Shown here: piece by piece, positions 5,809 to 13,012 of the stretch
Layout: each line of letters opens with the position of its first letter
Numbering within the stretch: the first letter of the stretch is position 1
Origin: Candidatus Sulfopaludibacter sp. SbA3
Lineage (GTDB): Bacteria > Acidobacteriota > Terriglobia > 2-12-FULL-54-10
DNA length: 18,994 nucleotides
Direction of reading: 5' to 3'
Assembly (NCBI GenBank): GCA_945865705.1
Contig: CAMBEY010000019.1
Coordinates: forward strand, 1 to 18,994
Notes under the pieces: model-generated
What the model was told of the DNA's origin: nothing
Databases searched by the model: none
Seen by the model: only the letters and a program-made list of their open reading frames with translations
Made by a program: the position numbers and the translations under genes

Positions 5809-7380
5809 TCACCTGCGGACTCGTTTCGTTTCTATGACGACTAACTTTCGTTCAAACTGTTCTTGAAACAGCTTGCCGCTTTTTTCCACGTTCCACAATG
5901 TGAGTTGCGACGCACGCTTCATGGCCAGCGTGAGCGCAATTTTCGCTCCCGTGGCGCGGACGCCGACTGTTGCGACGCTTTGCCGGTGATCGCTATCCAG
6001 ACGATCGGCGACTCGCAGCAGAGCCACCAGCATAAACACCTGCCGCTGATCGGTTCCTCCGAGGGATGCGAATACCTTATGTCCCGCATCTGGTTCCGAT
6101 TCGCTGTGGTATCGGACCAGACACGCCACCATGTTTCTTTCAAACGTGGAGATTCCCGGAAAGTCTCCATGAAGCACCAGATATTCGCCCACTTTGTGAT
6201 GCGATTCCCGACCGACGGCATGGCCGATATCATGGAGTAGAGCGCTAAGCTGCAGAACCACCCGCATCTGCCTGCCCATCCGGTGCAGTGGTTTCAACTG
6301 ATCAAATAGCGATACCGCGAGATCTGCCACGTGCTCACAGTGCGGTTGGTCGTATCCAAGACGGGTGGCGAATTTGCGGGTGACAAACAAAAGTTCATTG
6401 TCGCGTATCGACTCAATTTCCTTGCCCCGTATGGAATGGAGCACATCCAGGAGCACGCCTTCCTTCAATCCCACCCCAGGCACCAGAGCTTGGGAAAGTC
6501 CCCAAAGTTTTCCGGCCGTGGAAAGGATGACGGCGGCGATGGCCATAACCTCCGCGCGGTCCTTGCGGACTTCATAAGTTGCCATGCGCCGCGCGACACT
6601 AGAAGATGTAATCTGCGGCAACCGTCGGCGTAAGGATGAAAAATCGAGGGTTCCGATTCCCTGCCAAGGCCTGCCCGGTGCCAGCAGCGCGAGCGCTTCC
6701 GCATTACCGCCACACAGAACGGTCTTTGGTCCGGCGAATTTGCTGACTTGAGGCAGGAAACGATGCAGTTGTGTCTCCACTCGTTCTTGAATGCACTGGA
6801 CCTGCTCCGGCGTGAGCGCGTCCTCGATGCCAAACTTTTCCATTAATCGAACAGTCCCCAGCGAGAGACTAGCGGAGTCCCGCAACTGTCCATTCTCCAG
6901 CAGATTGATCTGCATGCTTCCGCCGCCCAGATCGATCACCACACGCGGAACCACCCTGCCCTCGAGTGAGGAAAGCACTGCCGTGCGAATCAGCCGGGCC
7001 TCCTCAAAGCCGTCGATCACCTCGAGTCGGATGCCGGTTTGGCGGTAGATGCGGTCCACCAGCACGCTGCGGTTGCGAGCCTCTCGCGTGGCGCTGGTGG
7101 CCACGGCGCGGTAGCGCTGAACATCATGCTGGTTCATCAGGCTCTTGAATCGACGGAATACTTCCACTGCGCGTTGCACAGTCACCTCGTCAAACTGGCG
7201 GCTGGAAAAGACATGGCTGCCCAGCCGCAGCGCCACGCGTTCATTCTTGAGGACGCGATATTGACCATTGGAATTGGTTTTGGCAATCAGCAGACGAATG
7301 GCGTTGGAGCCAGCATCAATAGCTGCGATAGTCACAGGTCGGGGTGAGAGTTGGAGCTTAGATTTTCTTGAGGATGGCAT
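5809..7380 (-). CDS. Ppx/GppA exopolyphosphatase/pppGpp phosphatase with C-terminal HD domain
   Basis: A 523-residue protein that would remove terminal phosphate from polyphosphate or convert pppGpp to ppGpp. The N-terminal ASKHA ATPase fold carries IDAGSNAIRLLI (residues 21-32), Glu126 in IDGFEEARLI, which aligns with the catalytic Glu of E. coli PPX, and the phosphate loop DLGGGS (150-155). The C-terminal part is an HD-type domain with His350, the His383-Asp384 pair in LLHDIGHAVG, His424 in RYH and Asp459 in VADRLD, so a metal-binding site appears intact. The length matches the long Ppx class. It is the first gene of an operon with two thymidylate-kinase-like genes. No clear ribosome site precedes the ATG. 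Which substrate dominates cannot be told from sequence. Confidence 0.9.
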   Translation of the reverse strand: MPSSRKSKLQLSPRPVTIAAIDAGSNAIRLLIAKTNSNGQYRVLKNERVALRLGSHVFSSRQFDEVTVQRAVEVFRRFKSLMNQHDVQRYRAVATSATREARNRSVLVDRIYRQTGIRLEVIDGFEEARLIRTAVLSSLEGRVVPRVVIDLGGGSMQINLLENGQLRDSASLSLGTVRLMEKFGIEDALTPEQVQCIQERVETQLHRFLPQVSKFAGPKTVLCGGNAEALALLAPGRPWQGIGTLDFSSLRRRLPQITSSSVARRMATYEVRKDRAEVMAIAAVILSTAGKLWGLSQALVPGVGLKEGVLLDVLHSIRGKEIESIRDNELLFVTRKFATRLGYDQPHCEHVADLAVSLFDQLKPLHRMGRQMRVVLQLSALLHDIGHAVGRESHHKVGEYLVLHGDFPGISTFERNMVACLVRYHSESEPDAGHKVFASLGGTDQRQVFMLVALLRVADRLDSDHRQSVATVGVRATGAKIALTLAMKRASQLTLWNVEKSGKLFQEQFERKLVVIETKRVRR

Positions 7381-7784
7381 GCAAAAGAAATCGTAACACG
7401 AGAATTTACCGAAGCGCTGAGTCCCGCATGAACGCCACCGGATGTAATATGAAAAATCTTGTCAGGCCACATTGCAAGGGGAGATCGGTAGCCATCAACT
7501 CAGACCCATCAGGAGGTGACTTGGCCATAACCATCCTATTTCCTTTAGGATGAGCGGGTTTGACAGAGTAAAGCAGATTAAGTCCCTGGGGAAATGAGGT
7601 TGCAATTATCATGCTGAATCTGCTCCTACCTCATCGTTTTCAAATCAAGTTGTAACAAAATGTTAAAGAGCTGTTAATAATAGCCCTGCTGCTTTCGATC
7701 CCACCTAACGGTGAAATTTGAAAGACGTAAACTCTCTCCCAACCAATGTTACAACCCTAAACACTTGGTCAACATTGCTTGACA
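7381..7784. other. Intergenic region upstream of the Ppx operon
   Basis: No convincing gene is seen here; the short open frames show no family features. It must contain the promoter of the Ppx/kinase operon. Two structures stand out: a 7-bp hairpin CATCCTA/TAGGATG at 7532-7552 with no T-run, and the Pho-box-like repeats at 7651-7677. The left-pointing leader to the ppx ATG would be long if transcription begins near those repeats. Confidence 0.6.
7651..7677 (-). promoter_or_regulatory. Pho-box-like triple repeat upstream of the Ppx operon
   Basis: On the minus strand the sequence reads TTAACA, five bases, TTAACA, four bases, GTTACA. Hexamers of the form TT(A/C/T)ACA at about 11-base steps are the known PhoP box of Bacillus, and 11-base direct repeats are also the layout of PhoB boxes. 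The next gene in that direction encodes a Ppx/GppA phosphatase, a usual phosphate-regulon type function, but the site is about 270 bases from its ATG. Assignment to a PhoB/PhoP-type regulator is inference. Confidence 0.4.
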
Positions 7785-8306
7785 TTAATTTACTACGCGC
7801 TCCAATGTGAGGGTGTATTCCGTAGTGCCGGTGGGCGGCGGATCGGCGGTAAGCAGCAGGCGGTTGCCGGTAAACTTGAAGAAGCGCCTGCGGTCAATGC
7901 CTACATCGTTGGGGATGTTGTCCATCTCAACGTGATGTGTCACGTACCCGCCCGCAGCGTTCACTGTATACCTGCCGCAGTAGGCGTGAAAGTGATCCAC
8001 GGCGTTCCTGGCCTCGGTCTCGGTGGGCTTGCCGGGTGTCTTCCAATTCGCGACAGTGGGGTCGGCCAATGTGGCGCACATGCGGCCCGCCTCGGTGTAC
8101 ATGATGTATCCGATGCCCTTGGGACCGTAAACAGGGTTGGGGCCGGAGCTGCCATCAGCTTTGCGCTGGATGGTGGTGATCAGCTTCCATGTGCCAATGA
8201 ACTGCTTCGCCGGATCATTGGTTGAACTTGACTGGGCCTTCGATTGGACAATCAGTGACGTGGTGGCGATGGCCGCAACGCTGAGCAATAATACTATTCG
8301 TTTCAT
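7785..8306 (-). CDS. Secreted lipocalin-like domain protein
   Basis: A 173-residue protein with an N-terminal signal peptide (MKRIVLLLSVAAIATTSLIV, cleavage expected near KAQS). The mature part begins QFIGTWKLI, the GxW motif at the first strand of lipocalin-type barrels, and continues with GYIMYTEAGRMCATLADPT, the pattern of the bacterial Lipocalin_5 family. Two cysteines (about Cys77 and Cys110) might form a disulfide. The family binds small hydrophobic ligands or is uncharacterised. GGGAGGA lies five bases before the ATG. The gene stands alone: its start faces the zinc-ribbon gene across 117 bases, and it is 404 bases upstream of the Ppx operon, so it is probably a separate transcript. Confidence 0.82.
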   Translation of the reverse strand: MKRIVLLLSVAAIATTSLIVQSKAQSSSTNDPAKQFIGTWKLITTIQRKADGSSGPNPVYGPKGIGYIMYTEAGRMCATLADPTVANWKTPGKPTETEARNAVDHFHAYCGRYTVNAAGGYVTHHVEMDNIPNDVGIDRRRFFKFTGNRLLLTADPPPTGTTEYTLTLERVVN

Positions 8307-8367
8307 TTTGATCCTCCCAATGACGAGCGAAATCCGGGTAGACTTGCGACGTCGCCGACATCCGTCA

Positions 8368-8373
8368 ATTATA
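8368..8373 (-). promoter_or_regulatory. Candidate -10 box for the lipocalin-like gene
   Basis: On the minus strand this is a perfect TATAAT, about 60 bases before the ATG at 8306. No clear -35 box is present 17 bases upstream. It overlaps a weaker plus-strand TATACT, so the 117-base gap may hold divergent promoters. Confidence 0.4.
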
Positions 8374-8409
8374 CTAGAAGCACTCCCGGCCCCTGATGTA
8401 TAACAATGC

Positions 8410-8415
8410 TATAAT
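8410..8415 (+). promoter_or_regulatory. -10 box giving a near-leaderless transcript of the zinc-ribbon gene
   Basis: A perfect TATAAT ends eight bases before the ATG at 8424, so transcription would begin at about 8422, one or two bases from the start codon. No ribosome site is present, which fits leaderless translation. The -35 position is GC-rich and poor. Confidence 0.45.
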
Positions 8416-8423
8416 GCCGGTTT

Positions 8424-9092
8424 ATGGCTTCTGAAATACTCTGTGTGATCTGCCACAAACGCAAGCCCAAGCGCGCCTGCCCCGGCGTGAATGGAAATAT
8501 CTGCGCGCAGTGCTGCGGCACGGAGCGCGAAATCTCCATCGATTGTCCACTCGATTGCACCTACCTGCGCGAGAGCCGCAAGTACGAGCGCGAGAAGCCC
8601 ACCAAGCTGGACGAACTGCCCTTCAAGGATGTCGCGTTGAGCGGCAACTTCGTCTATGAGTTTGAGATGTTCATCGGGCAGATCGGTTACCACATCATGC
8701 AGTACGCCCTGCAGAATCCAGCCACGGTGGATAAGGAGATCATCGACGCGCTCGACAAGCTGGTGCGCACCTATCAGACCGAGCAGAGCGGCATCTATTA
8801 CGAGTCACTCCCGGAAGAGTCCGGAGCACTGGGGCTGTTCCGCGAGGTCAAGCTGTTCATCGACGGATTGCAAAAGCAACAGCAGGAACGTGGCAATATC
8901 GCGGCGGTGAAGACCGGCGACTTGGTCCGCTCACTGGTGTTTCTGCTACGCATGGCTTGCGTGAATACCAATGGGCGATTGCGCGGCCGCTATTTCATCG
9001 ACTTCTTGCGACTCACTTTCCCGGAGCAGGCCCAAGCCCAGGCCCAAGCGCAGGCCCAAGCCAAAGAAGAGCCGCGGCTCATCGTCCCTTAA
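8424..9092 (+). CDS. Cysteine-rich zinc-ribbon protein of unknown function
   Basis: A 222-residue cytoplasmic protein. The first 48 residues hold eight cysteines (7, 10, 19, 27, 30, 31, 41, 45) in the order CVIC, CPG, CAQCCG, CPLDC, ending in YLRESR, which would bind one or two zinc ions. The remainder (about 60-200) is mostly helical with no recognised catalytic motif. The C-terminal tail is a Gln-Ala repeat (residues about 202-212) encoded by a 12-base tandem repeat. I recognise the pattern as a conserved hypothetical family seen in Acidobacteria and related soil bacteria, but no function. It is the first gene of a three-gene cluster with a class II aldolase (26-base gap) and a gamma carbonic anhydrase. 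No ribosome site is present; the TATAAT just upstream suggests a leaderless mRNA. Confidence 0.78.
   Translation: MASEILCVICHKRKPKRACPGVNGNICAQCCGTEREISIDCPLDCTYLRESRKYEREKPTKLDELPFKDVALSGNFVYEFEMFIGQIGYHIMQYALQNPATVDKEIIDALDKLVRTYQTEQSGIYYESLPEESGALGLFREVKLFIDGLQKQQQERGNIAAVKTGDLVRSLVFLLRMACVNTNGRLRGRYFIDFLRLTFPEQAQAQAQAQAQAKEEPRLIVP
9027..9062 (+). repeat. Three 12-base tandem repeats encoding a Gln-Ala tail
   Basis: CAGGCCCAAGC(C/G) is repeated at 9027-9038, 9039-9050 and 9051-9062, with a single base change in the second copy. In frame it encodes QAQA units. It is a slippage-prone tract likely to vary in copy number between strains. Confidence 0.95.
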
Positions 9093-9118
9093 TTATTCCA
9101 GGTCTGAATCATTCACGC

Positions 9119-9850
9119 ATGGCGGATTCTGAAACTCAACTCGTCGAGCCGCTCGTCGCCGCCAATCGCATATTGGCCAACGAAGGCATCATCGATGTGC
9201 TGGGACACGTCTCGGCGCGGAGCACGCGTGACTCACAGGAGTTTCTGCTCTCGTGCTCACGTTCCCCGCATAATGTCTGCGCCGCCGACATCATGCGCTA
9301 CCGGCTGGACTGCACACCCGTTACGCAATCGAGCGAGAGGCCTTATGCCGAACGCATGATTCACGGTGCGATCTACGCGGTTCGTCCCGACGTGCAGGCC
9401 GTTGTGCATACGCACAGCCGCAACGTGCTGCCCTTTGCATCGAGCGGCGTGATCATTCGTCCGGTCATCCACGCTGGTACAATGTTTCACGATGGGGTGG
9501 CCTGGTTTGACGAATATGATGCGGGCGGCAACCTGCTGGTCTCCACGCCGACGGAGGGCGCTGCTCTGGCCACCGCGTTGGGCCAGAGGTCAGGCGTGAT
9601 TCTGCGCAATCATGGTTGCGCCGTGGTGGGCGCGAATCTCACGCTGGCGGTGATGGCGGCATTCTATCTGGACGAGAATGCGCGCGTGCAGATGGAGGCC
9701 ACCAAGCTCGGCCGCATCATCTTCATCGACGCGGAAGAAGCGCAGCGTGCTGCCAAAGTTTTTCACTCGCTACTTGTGCAGCAGCGCGCCTGGGATTATT
9801 GGCTGAAGCGCCTTCCCTCAAACTGGCGCGCCGACGCGGACCTGGCCTGA
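9119..9850 (+). CDS. Class II aldolase/adducin-family protein
   Basis: A 243-residue zinc-dependent aldolase-fold protein; the family includes L-fuculose-1-phosphate aldolase and ribulose-5-phosphate 4-epimerase. The metal site appears complete: Glu78 in PYAERMIHGAIY, His97 and His99 in VVHTHSRN, and His165 in LRNHGCAVVG, matching Glu73, His92, His94 and His155 of fuculose aldolase. The reading frame is open further upstream, into the zinc-ribbon gene, but the ATG at 9119 fits the family N-terminus (ETQLVEPLVAANRILANEGI). It follows the zinc-ribbon gene by 26 bases and precedes the carbonic anhydrase by 29, so cotranscription is likely. The substrate cannot be assigned; oxidative or decarboxylase activity on hydroxyacids is an alternative within the family. 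Confidence 0.88.
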   Translation: MADSETQLVEPLVAANRILANEGIIDVLGHVSARSTRDSQEFLLSCSRSPHNVCAADIMRYRLDCTPVTQSSERPYAERMIHGAIYAVRPDVQAVVHTHSRNVLPFASSGVIIRPVIHAGTMFHDGVAWFDEYDAGGNLLVSTPTEGAALATALGQRSGVILRNHGCAVVGANLTLAVMAAFYLDENARVQMEATKLGRIIFIDAEEAQRAAKVFHSLLVQQRAWDYWLKRLPSNWRADADLA

Positions 9851-9879
9851 TCAAAAGAAAATCGGAGACGGACGAACTT

Positions 9880-10401
9880 ATGATTCGCACCTTTCAGGGA
9901 ATTGTTCCGCAAGTGGCCGCCACGGCCTATGTGGATGAATCGGCGCAGGTGATTGGCGACGTGCATATCAGCGAGCACGCTTCCGTCTGGATGAACGTGG
10001 TCCTGCGCGGCGACGTGAATCACATCCGTATCGGCGCGTACACCAACATCCAGGACAATTCCGTGGTGCATGTTGAGGAAGGTCGCTATCCCACGATTCT
10101 CGGCGATCACATCACCGTGGGCCACAGCGTGCTGCTGCACGGTTGCCGCATCGGCTCACATTGCCTGATCGCCATGGGTTCCATTGTGCTGAATGACGCA
10201 GAGATTGGTGAGGGTTCGATCATCGCCGCAGGTGCCGTGGTGCCTGAACACGCCGTCATTCCGCCGGGCAGCATCGTGATGGGCGTGCCAGGTAAGGTCC
10301 GTCGCCAGGTAACCGAGGAGGAGCGCAAGCGCGCCGCGCACGGTTGGGACGCTTACTTTCGTTTAAAGGGAATGTATCTTGCTGATCGCCAGCGGAAATG
10401 A
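9880..10401 (+). CDS. Gamma-class carbonic anhydrase family protein (YrdA/PaaY-like)
   Basis: A 173-residue left-handed beta-helix protein of hexapeptide repeats (pattern V-IGDV, HI-IGA, I-GDHITVG, RIGSHCLIAMGS, EIGEGSIIAAGA). The three zinc histidines of the family are present as His64 (SVVHV), His82 (TVGHS) and His87 (LLHGC), and the C-terminal helix follows GVPGKVRR. These proteins form trimers with zinc between subunits. Some hydrate CO2 and others are thioesterase or acyltransferase relatives. The start at 9880 gives the family's MIRTFQGIVPQV N-terminus; the frame is open upstream inside the aldolase gene but out of phase with it. It is the last gene of the cluster and is convergent with the GGDEF gene 39 bases away. 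Confidence 0.92.
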   Translation: MIRTFQGIVPQVAATAYVDESAQVIGDVHISEHASVWMNVVLRGDVNHIRIGAYTNIQDNSVVHVEEGRYPTILGDHITVGHSVLLHGCRIGSHCLIAMGSIVLNDAEIGEGSIIAAGAVVPEHAVIPPGSIVMGVPGKVRRQVTEEERKRAAHGWDAYFRLKGMYLADRQRK

Positions 10402-10440
10402 GCCACTGGCATCTTGTGGCTGCCGGAAGAGAGAACGGAG

Positions 10441-11508
10441 CTACAGGGTTTGTGGCAGGACGCCCAAGCCAGCTACGGCGATATTGTTGCGGGTAGTTTC
10501 TTTTACCTGATACATGGCCATGTCAGCTTTCCGGATCAGCGCTTCCTTGTCTTGCGCGTCTTCCGGGAAGGATGCGATGCCAAAACTGGCGGTGATGGCG
10601 ATGTTCAGGCCCTGTTCCTTCAGGAATGTCTGGGTGTTGAGGAGCTTGTGCAGGCGGCGCGCCACGTTGACGGCGCTGCGCTTGGGCGTCTGTGGGAGTA
10701 GAATGACAAACTCGTCGCCACCGTAACGAAAACCGTAGTCAATCAGGCGCAGATGAGCCTTGATACTGTGCCCCAACTCCAACAGCAGGCGGCTGCCAGC
10801 CAGATGTCCGTGCGTATCGTTCACTCGCTTGAAATAATCCAGGTCGATAAAGATCAGCGAAAACTCGTAGTGATAGCGCGTCGAGCGGTATACCTCGGCA
10901 TCAAGTATCGAGTGCAAATGCCGGTTGTTGTATAGCTTGGTGCAGTCGTCAGTGATGGTCAGTTCGTGGATGCGCTTCACGTAGCGGGCATTTTCAATCG
11001 CAATGGCGGCAAAATCCGCCAGCGCCATCAGCCGGAACAGATCATCCTCATTGAGGTTGAGGTCGTCGGCGAAATTGATCAGCTCGATGGCGCCCAACAC
11101 CTTGTCGCGTCCCTTCACCGGGAAGCAGACCACCGAGCGGGTTTCGATCTTGGTAACATCGTCGAGGCGCTTTATAAAACGAGGGTCCTCCGAGACCTTG
11201 GGGACAATGACTGGTTCTCCATGTTCAATTACCCAGCCGACTATGCCCTCGCCTGGACGAAGGCGGACTTCCTTTAAAGTCTCGGCTCCCTCGCCGATGG
11301 CGATCTCAAAGTACAGGTCTCCGAATTCCTCGTCCACCAGAATTAGCGACCACGTATCGGGCTTGAAGAAGGCACTAATCTTCTCCATTACAGTTCGCAG
11401 AACTTCGCTCAGGTCCAGGGTGGAGGTCAGGGCCTTGCCTACCTCGTTAAAGACCGAGAGTTCCTTGATCTTGCGTTCGAGTTCCGAGCGATCTTCGCTA
11501 ATGGCCAT
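10441..11508 (-). CDS. GAF-GGDEF nucleotide cyclase, Hypr-like
   Basis: A 355-residue cytoplasmic signalling enzyme. A short coiled N-terminus (ELERKIKELSVFNEVGKAL) leads to a GAF sensor domain (about 20-175), with PGEGIVGWVIEHGEPVIVPKV, then a GGDEF domain (about 185-345). Seen in the latter: FIDLDYFKRVND (metal and phosphate contacts), the GGDEF motif at 263-267, and an RxxD inhibitory site at Arg254-Asp257, five residues before it. The residue that contacts guanine in PleD (Asp344) aligns to Ser239 in HGHLAGSRLL. A serine here is the known mark of Hypr GGDEF enzymes, which make mixed dinucleotides including 3',3'-cGAMP. It is monocistronic with a good promoter. The GAF ligand is unknown. 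Confidence 0.92.
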   Translation of the reverse strand: MAISEDRSELERKIKELSVFNEVGKALTSTLDLSEVLRTVMEKISAFFKPDTWSLILVDEEFGDLYFEIAIGEGAETLKEVRLRPGEGIVGWVIEHGEPVIVPKVSEDPRFIKRLDDVTKIETRSVVCFPVKGRDKVLGAIELINFADDLNLNEDDLFRLMALADFAAIAIENARYVKRIHELTITDDCTKLYNNRHLHSILDAEVYRSTRYHYEFSLIFIDLDYFKRVNDTHGHLAGSRLLLELGHSIKAHLRLIDYGFRYGGDEFVILLPQTPKRSAVNVARRLHKLLNTQTFLKEQGLNIAITASFGIASFPEDAQDKEALIRKADMAMYQVKETTRNNIAVAGLGVLPQTL

Positions 11509-11553
11509 CGTCGTAATTAGACCTGACGGGAGGATTCAATGATTGTCCTGATA

Positions 11554-11582
11554 ATTATATCCTTCGGCTTTGGAACGGACAA
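11554..11582 (-). promoter_or_regulatory. Sigma-70-type promoter of the GAF-GGDEF gene
   Basis: On the minus strand TTGTCC (11577-11582) is followed after exactly 17 bases by TATAAT (11554-11559). The ATG is 46 bases below the -10 box, giving a leader of about 40 bases. The ribosome site in that leader is weak. Confidence 0.55.
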
Positions 11583-11781
11583 CGATAGCGTGCATTCCGC
11601 TAGTTAGGTACTTGGTTCGTCTTAGGCGACGAGATAGATGAATCCAGAATTCGGCATCTCTGCGGCAATCGGGGGCTCCGCTTGCTTTTTCAAGGAAAGG
11701 AAAATAGAGTAAAGAGTTCGTGCCTGGCCCACGTGGTCTGGGTACACAATGGATTTAGATAACGAATTTTAGAGAGATTCA

Positions 11782-12828
11782 ATGAGCCTGAACCAATCCC
11801 CCAATGGCCGTGAAGCTGAGCGTGTTGTTGGAAATAATGTCCAGCGCGCCAAGATTTCCGCGCTGGGAACCTACACCCCGCCTCGCCTGCTCACCAACGC
11901 CGATCTGGAAAAGATGGTCGAGACAACAGACGAGTGGATCATCGAGCGCACCGGCATCCGCGAGCGGCACATTGTGGAGAAGGGCGTGGGAACCTCCGAC
12001 CTGGCCTTCGAGGCCGCCAAGCGCGCGCTCGCGCAGCGAGGCCTATCGGGCAGGGATGTCGAGGTCATCATCGTGGCCACTGTAACGCCGGACATGTTTT
12101 TTCCCTCTACCGCCTGCCTGCTCCAGCACAAACTGGGCGCCTCCGGCGCCTGGGGCTTTGATCTCTCCGCAGCCTGCTCCGGCTTTCTTTACGCCATGGC
12201 TACCGGCGCGCAATTCATCACCTCCGGACGCCACAAGAAAGTTCTGGTGGTGGGTGCCGACGTGATGTCCAGCATCATCGACTATACCGACCGCACCACC
12301 TGCATTATCTTCGGCGATGGCGCCGGAGCCATACTGATCGAGGCGGCTGAGCCGGGCGAGGATGGTCTTATCGACTTCAACTATGAGATCGATGGCAGCG
12401 GCGGCGATGACCTGTACATGCCCGCTGGCGGCAGCCGCATGCCATCGTCAGTGGAGACGGTCGAGAAGAAACTTCACTTTGTTCACCAGAACGGTCCGCA
12501 AGTCTTTAAGTTCGCCGTGCGAAAGATGTATGAAGTCTGCGATACACTCCTGAAGCGCAACGGTCTCACCGGTGATGACATTGACATCTTCATCCCGCAC
12601 CAGGCCAACATCCGCATCATCGAGGCCACCCGGGAGCGCCTCGGCATGCCGCCCGAAAAAGTGCTGATCAACATTGACCGCTACGGCAATACCACCGCCG
12701 GCACGATTCCGCTGGCTACCGCCGATGCCATCACTCAGGGTCGCCTGAAAAAGGGATCGCTGGTCCTCTACGCTTCCGCCGGCGCTGGCTACACCGTGGG
12801 CGCCGCTTTGGTCCGCTGGTCATTCTGA
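11782..12828 (+). CDS. fabH: 3-oxoacyl-[acyl-carrier-protein] synthase III
   Basis: A 348-residue thiolase-fold enzyme that condenses acetyl-CoA (or a branched acyl-CoA) with malonyl-ACP to start fatty-acid synthesis. The catalytic triad is complete: Cys132 in LSAACSGF, His273 in FIPHQAN and Asn303 in DRYGNTTAGT. TDEWIIERTGIRERHI (49-64) and GDGAGAILIE are also canonical. The N-terminus is about 20 residues longer than usual before KISALGTYTPP; AGAGAGATT upstream of the ATG is a fair ribosome site and no better in-frame start was seen, so the extension is kept. The gene is not in a fab cluster; it is divergent from the GGDEF gene across 273 bases and followed directly by repeat copy A. The ACP/acyl specificity is not readable. 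Confidence 0.95.
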   Translation: MSLNQSPNGREAERVVGNNVQRAKISALGTYTPPRLLTNADLEKMVETTDEWIIERTGIRERHIVEKGVGTSDLAFEAAKRALAQRGLSGRDVEVIIVATVTPDMFFPSTACLLQHKLGASGAWGFDLSAACSGFLYAMATGAQFITSGRHKKVLVVGADVMSSIIDYTDRTTCIIFGDGAGAILIEAAEPGEDGLIDFNYEIDGSGGDDLYMPAGGSRMPSSVETVEKKLHFVHQNGPQVFKFAVRKMYEVCDTLLKRNGLTGDDIDIFIPHQANIRIIEATRERLGMPPEKVLINIDRYGNTTAGTIPLATADAITQGRLKKGSLVLYASAGAGYTVGAALVRWSF

Positions 12829-12829
12829 T

Positions 12830-12961
12830 CAGAGCCGCAACCGGAAGAGAGCGGTCGCCCCGGCAGTCTCCGCTACCCGCTGAATCGAAGACTGGTCCTG
12901 GAGCGCAATCCAGCTCTGCTTCATTCACTCAAGGGACCACTCCCTCCCGGTCACGGCTCTG
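12830..12961. repeat. Palindromic intergenic repeat, copy A
   Basis: The outer 27 bases (12830-12856 and 12935-12961) are inverted copies with five mismatches, starting CAGAGCCG and containing ACCGG and GAG-GGTC blocks. The centre shows no coding potential. It starts two bases after the fabH stop codon. The same arms recur in copies B and C. It may fold as a long hairpin and end fabH transcription. No transposase is present, so a MITE-like or REP-type element is the best description. Confidence 0.85.
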
Positions 12962-13012
12962 TACCGGTTTTGCATTCCGCCTTCTTCTTCCTGTAACCTG
13001 ATAGATTCACCT

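Noticed and set aside
7532..7552. Hairpin CATCCTA/TAGGATG as a terminator
   Set aside because: It has a 7-bp stem but no T-run in either direction and does not follow a gene end.
7406..7612. 68-codon minus-strand frame in the region upstream of ppx
   Set aside because: It has no ribosome site, no recognised family and overlaps the likely leader region.
9027..9062. Direct repeats as a CRISPR array
   Set aside because: The units are 12 bases, contiguous without spacers, in frame and coding.
10402..10420. Short GCCAC/GTGGC hairpin between the convergent carbonic anhydrase and GGDEF genes
   Set aside because: The stem is five base pairs with no T-run, too weak to call a terminator.
11509..11781. 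Search for a GEMM riboswitch near the GGDEF and fabH genes
   Set aside because: No GEMM-like core was recognised by eye in the 273-base gap; only the GGDEF promoter is clear. A covariance-model search would be needed to exclude it.
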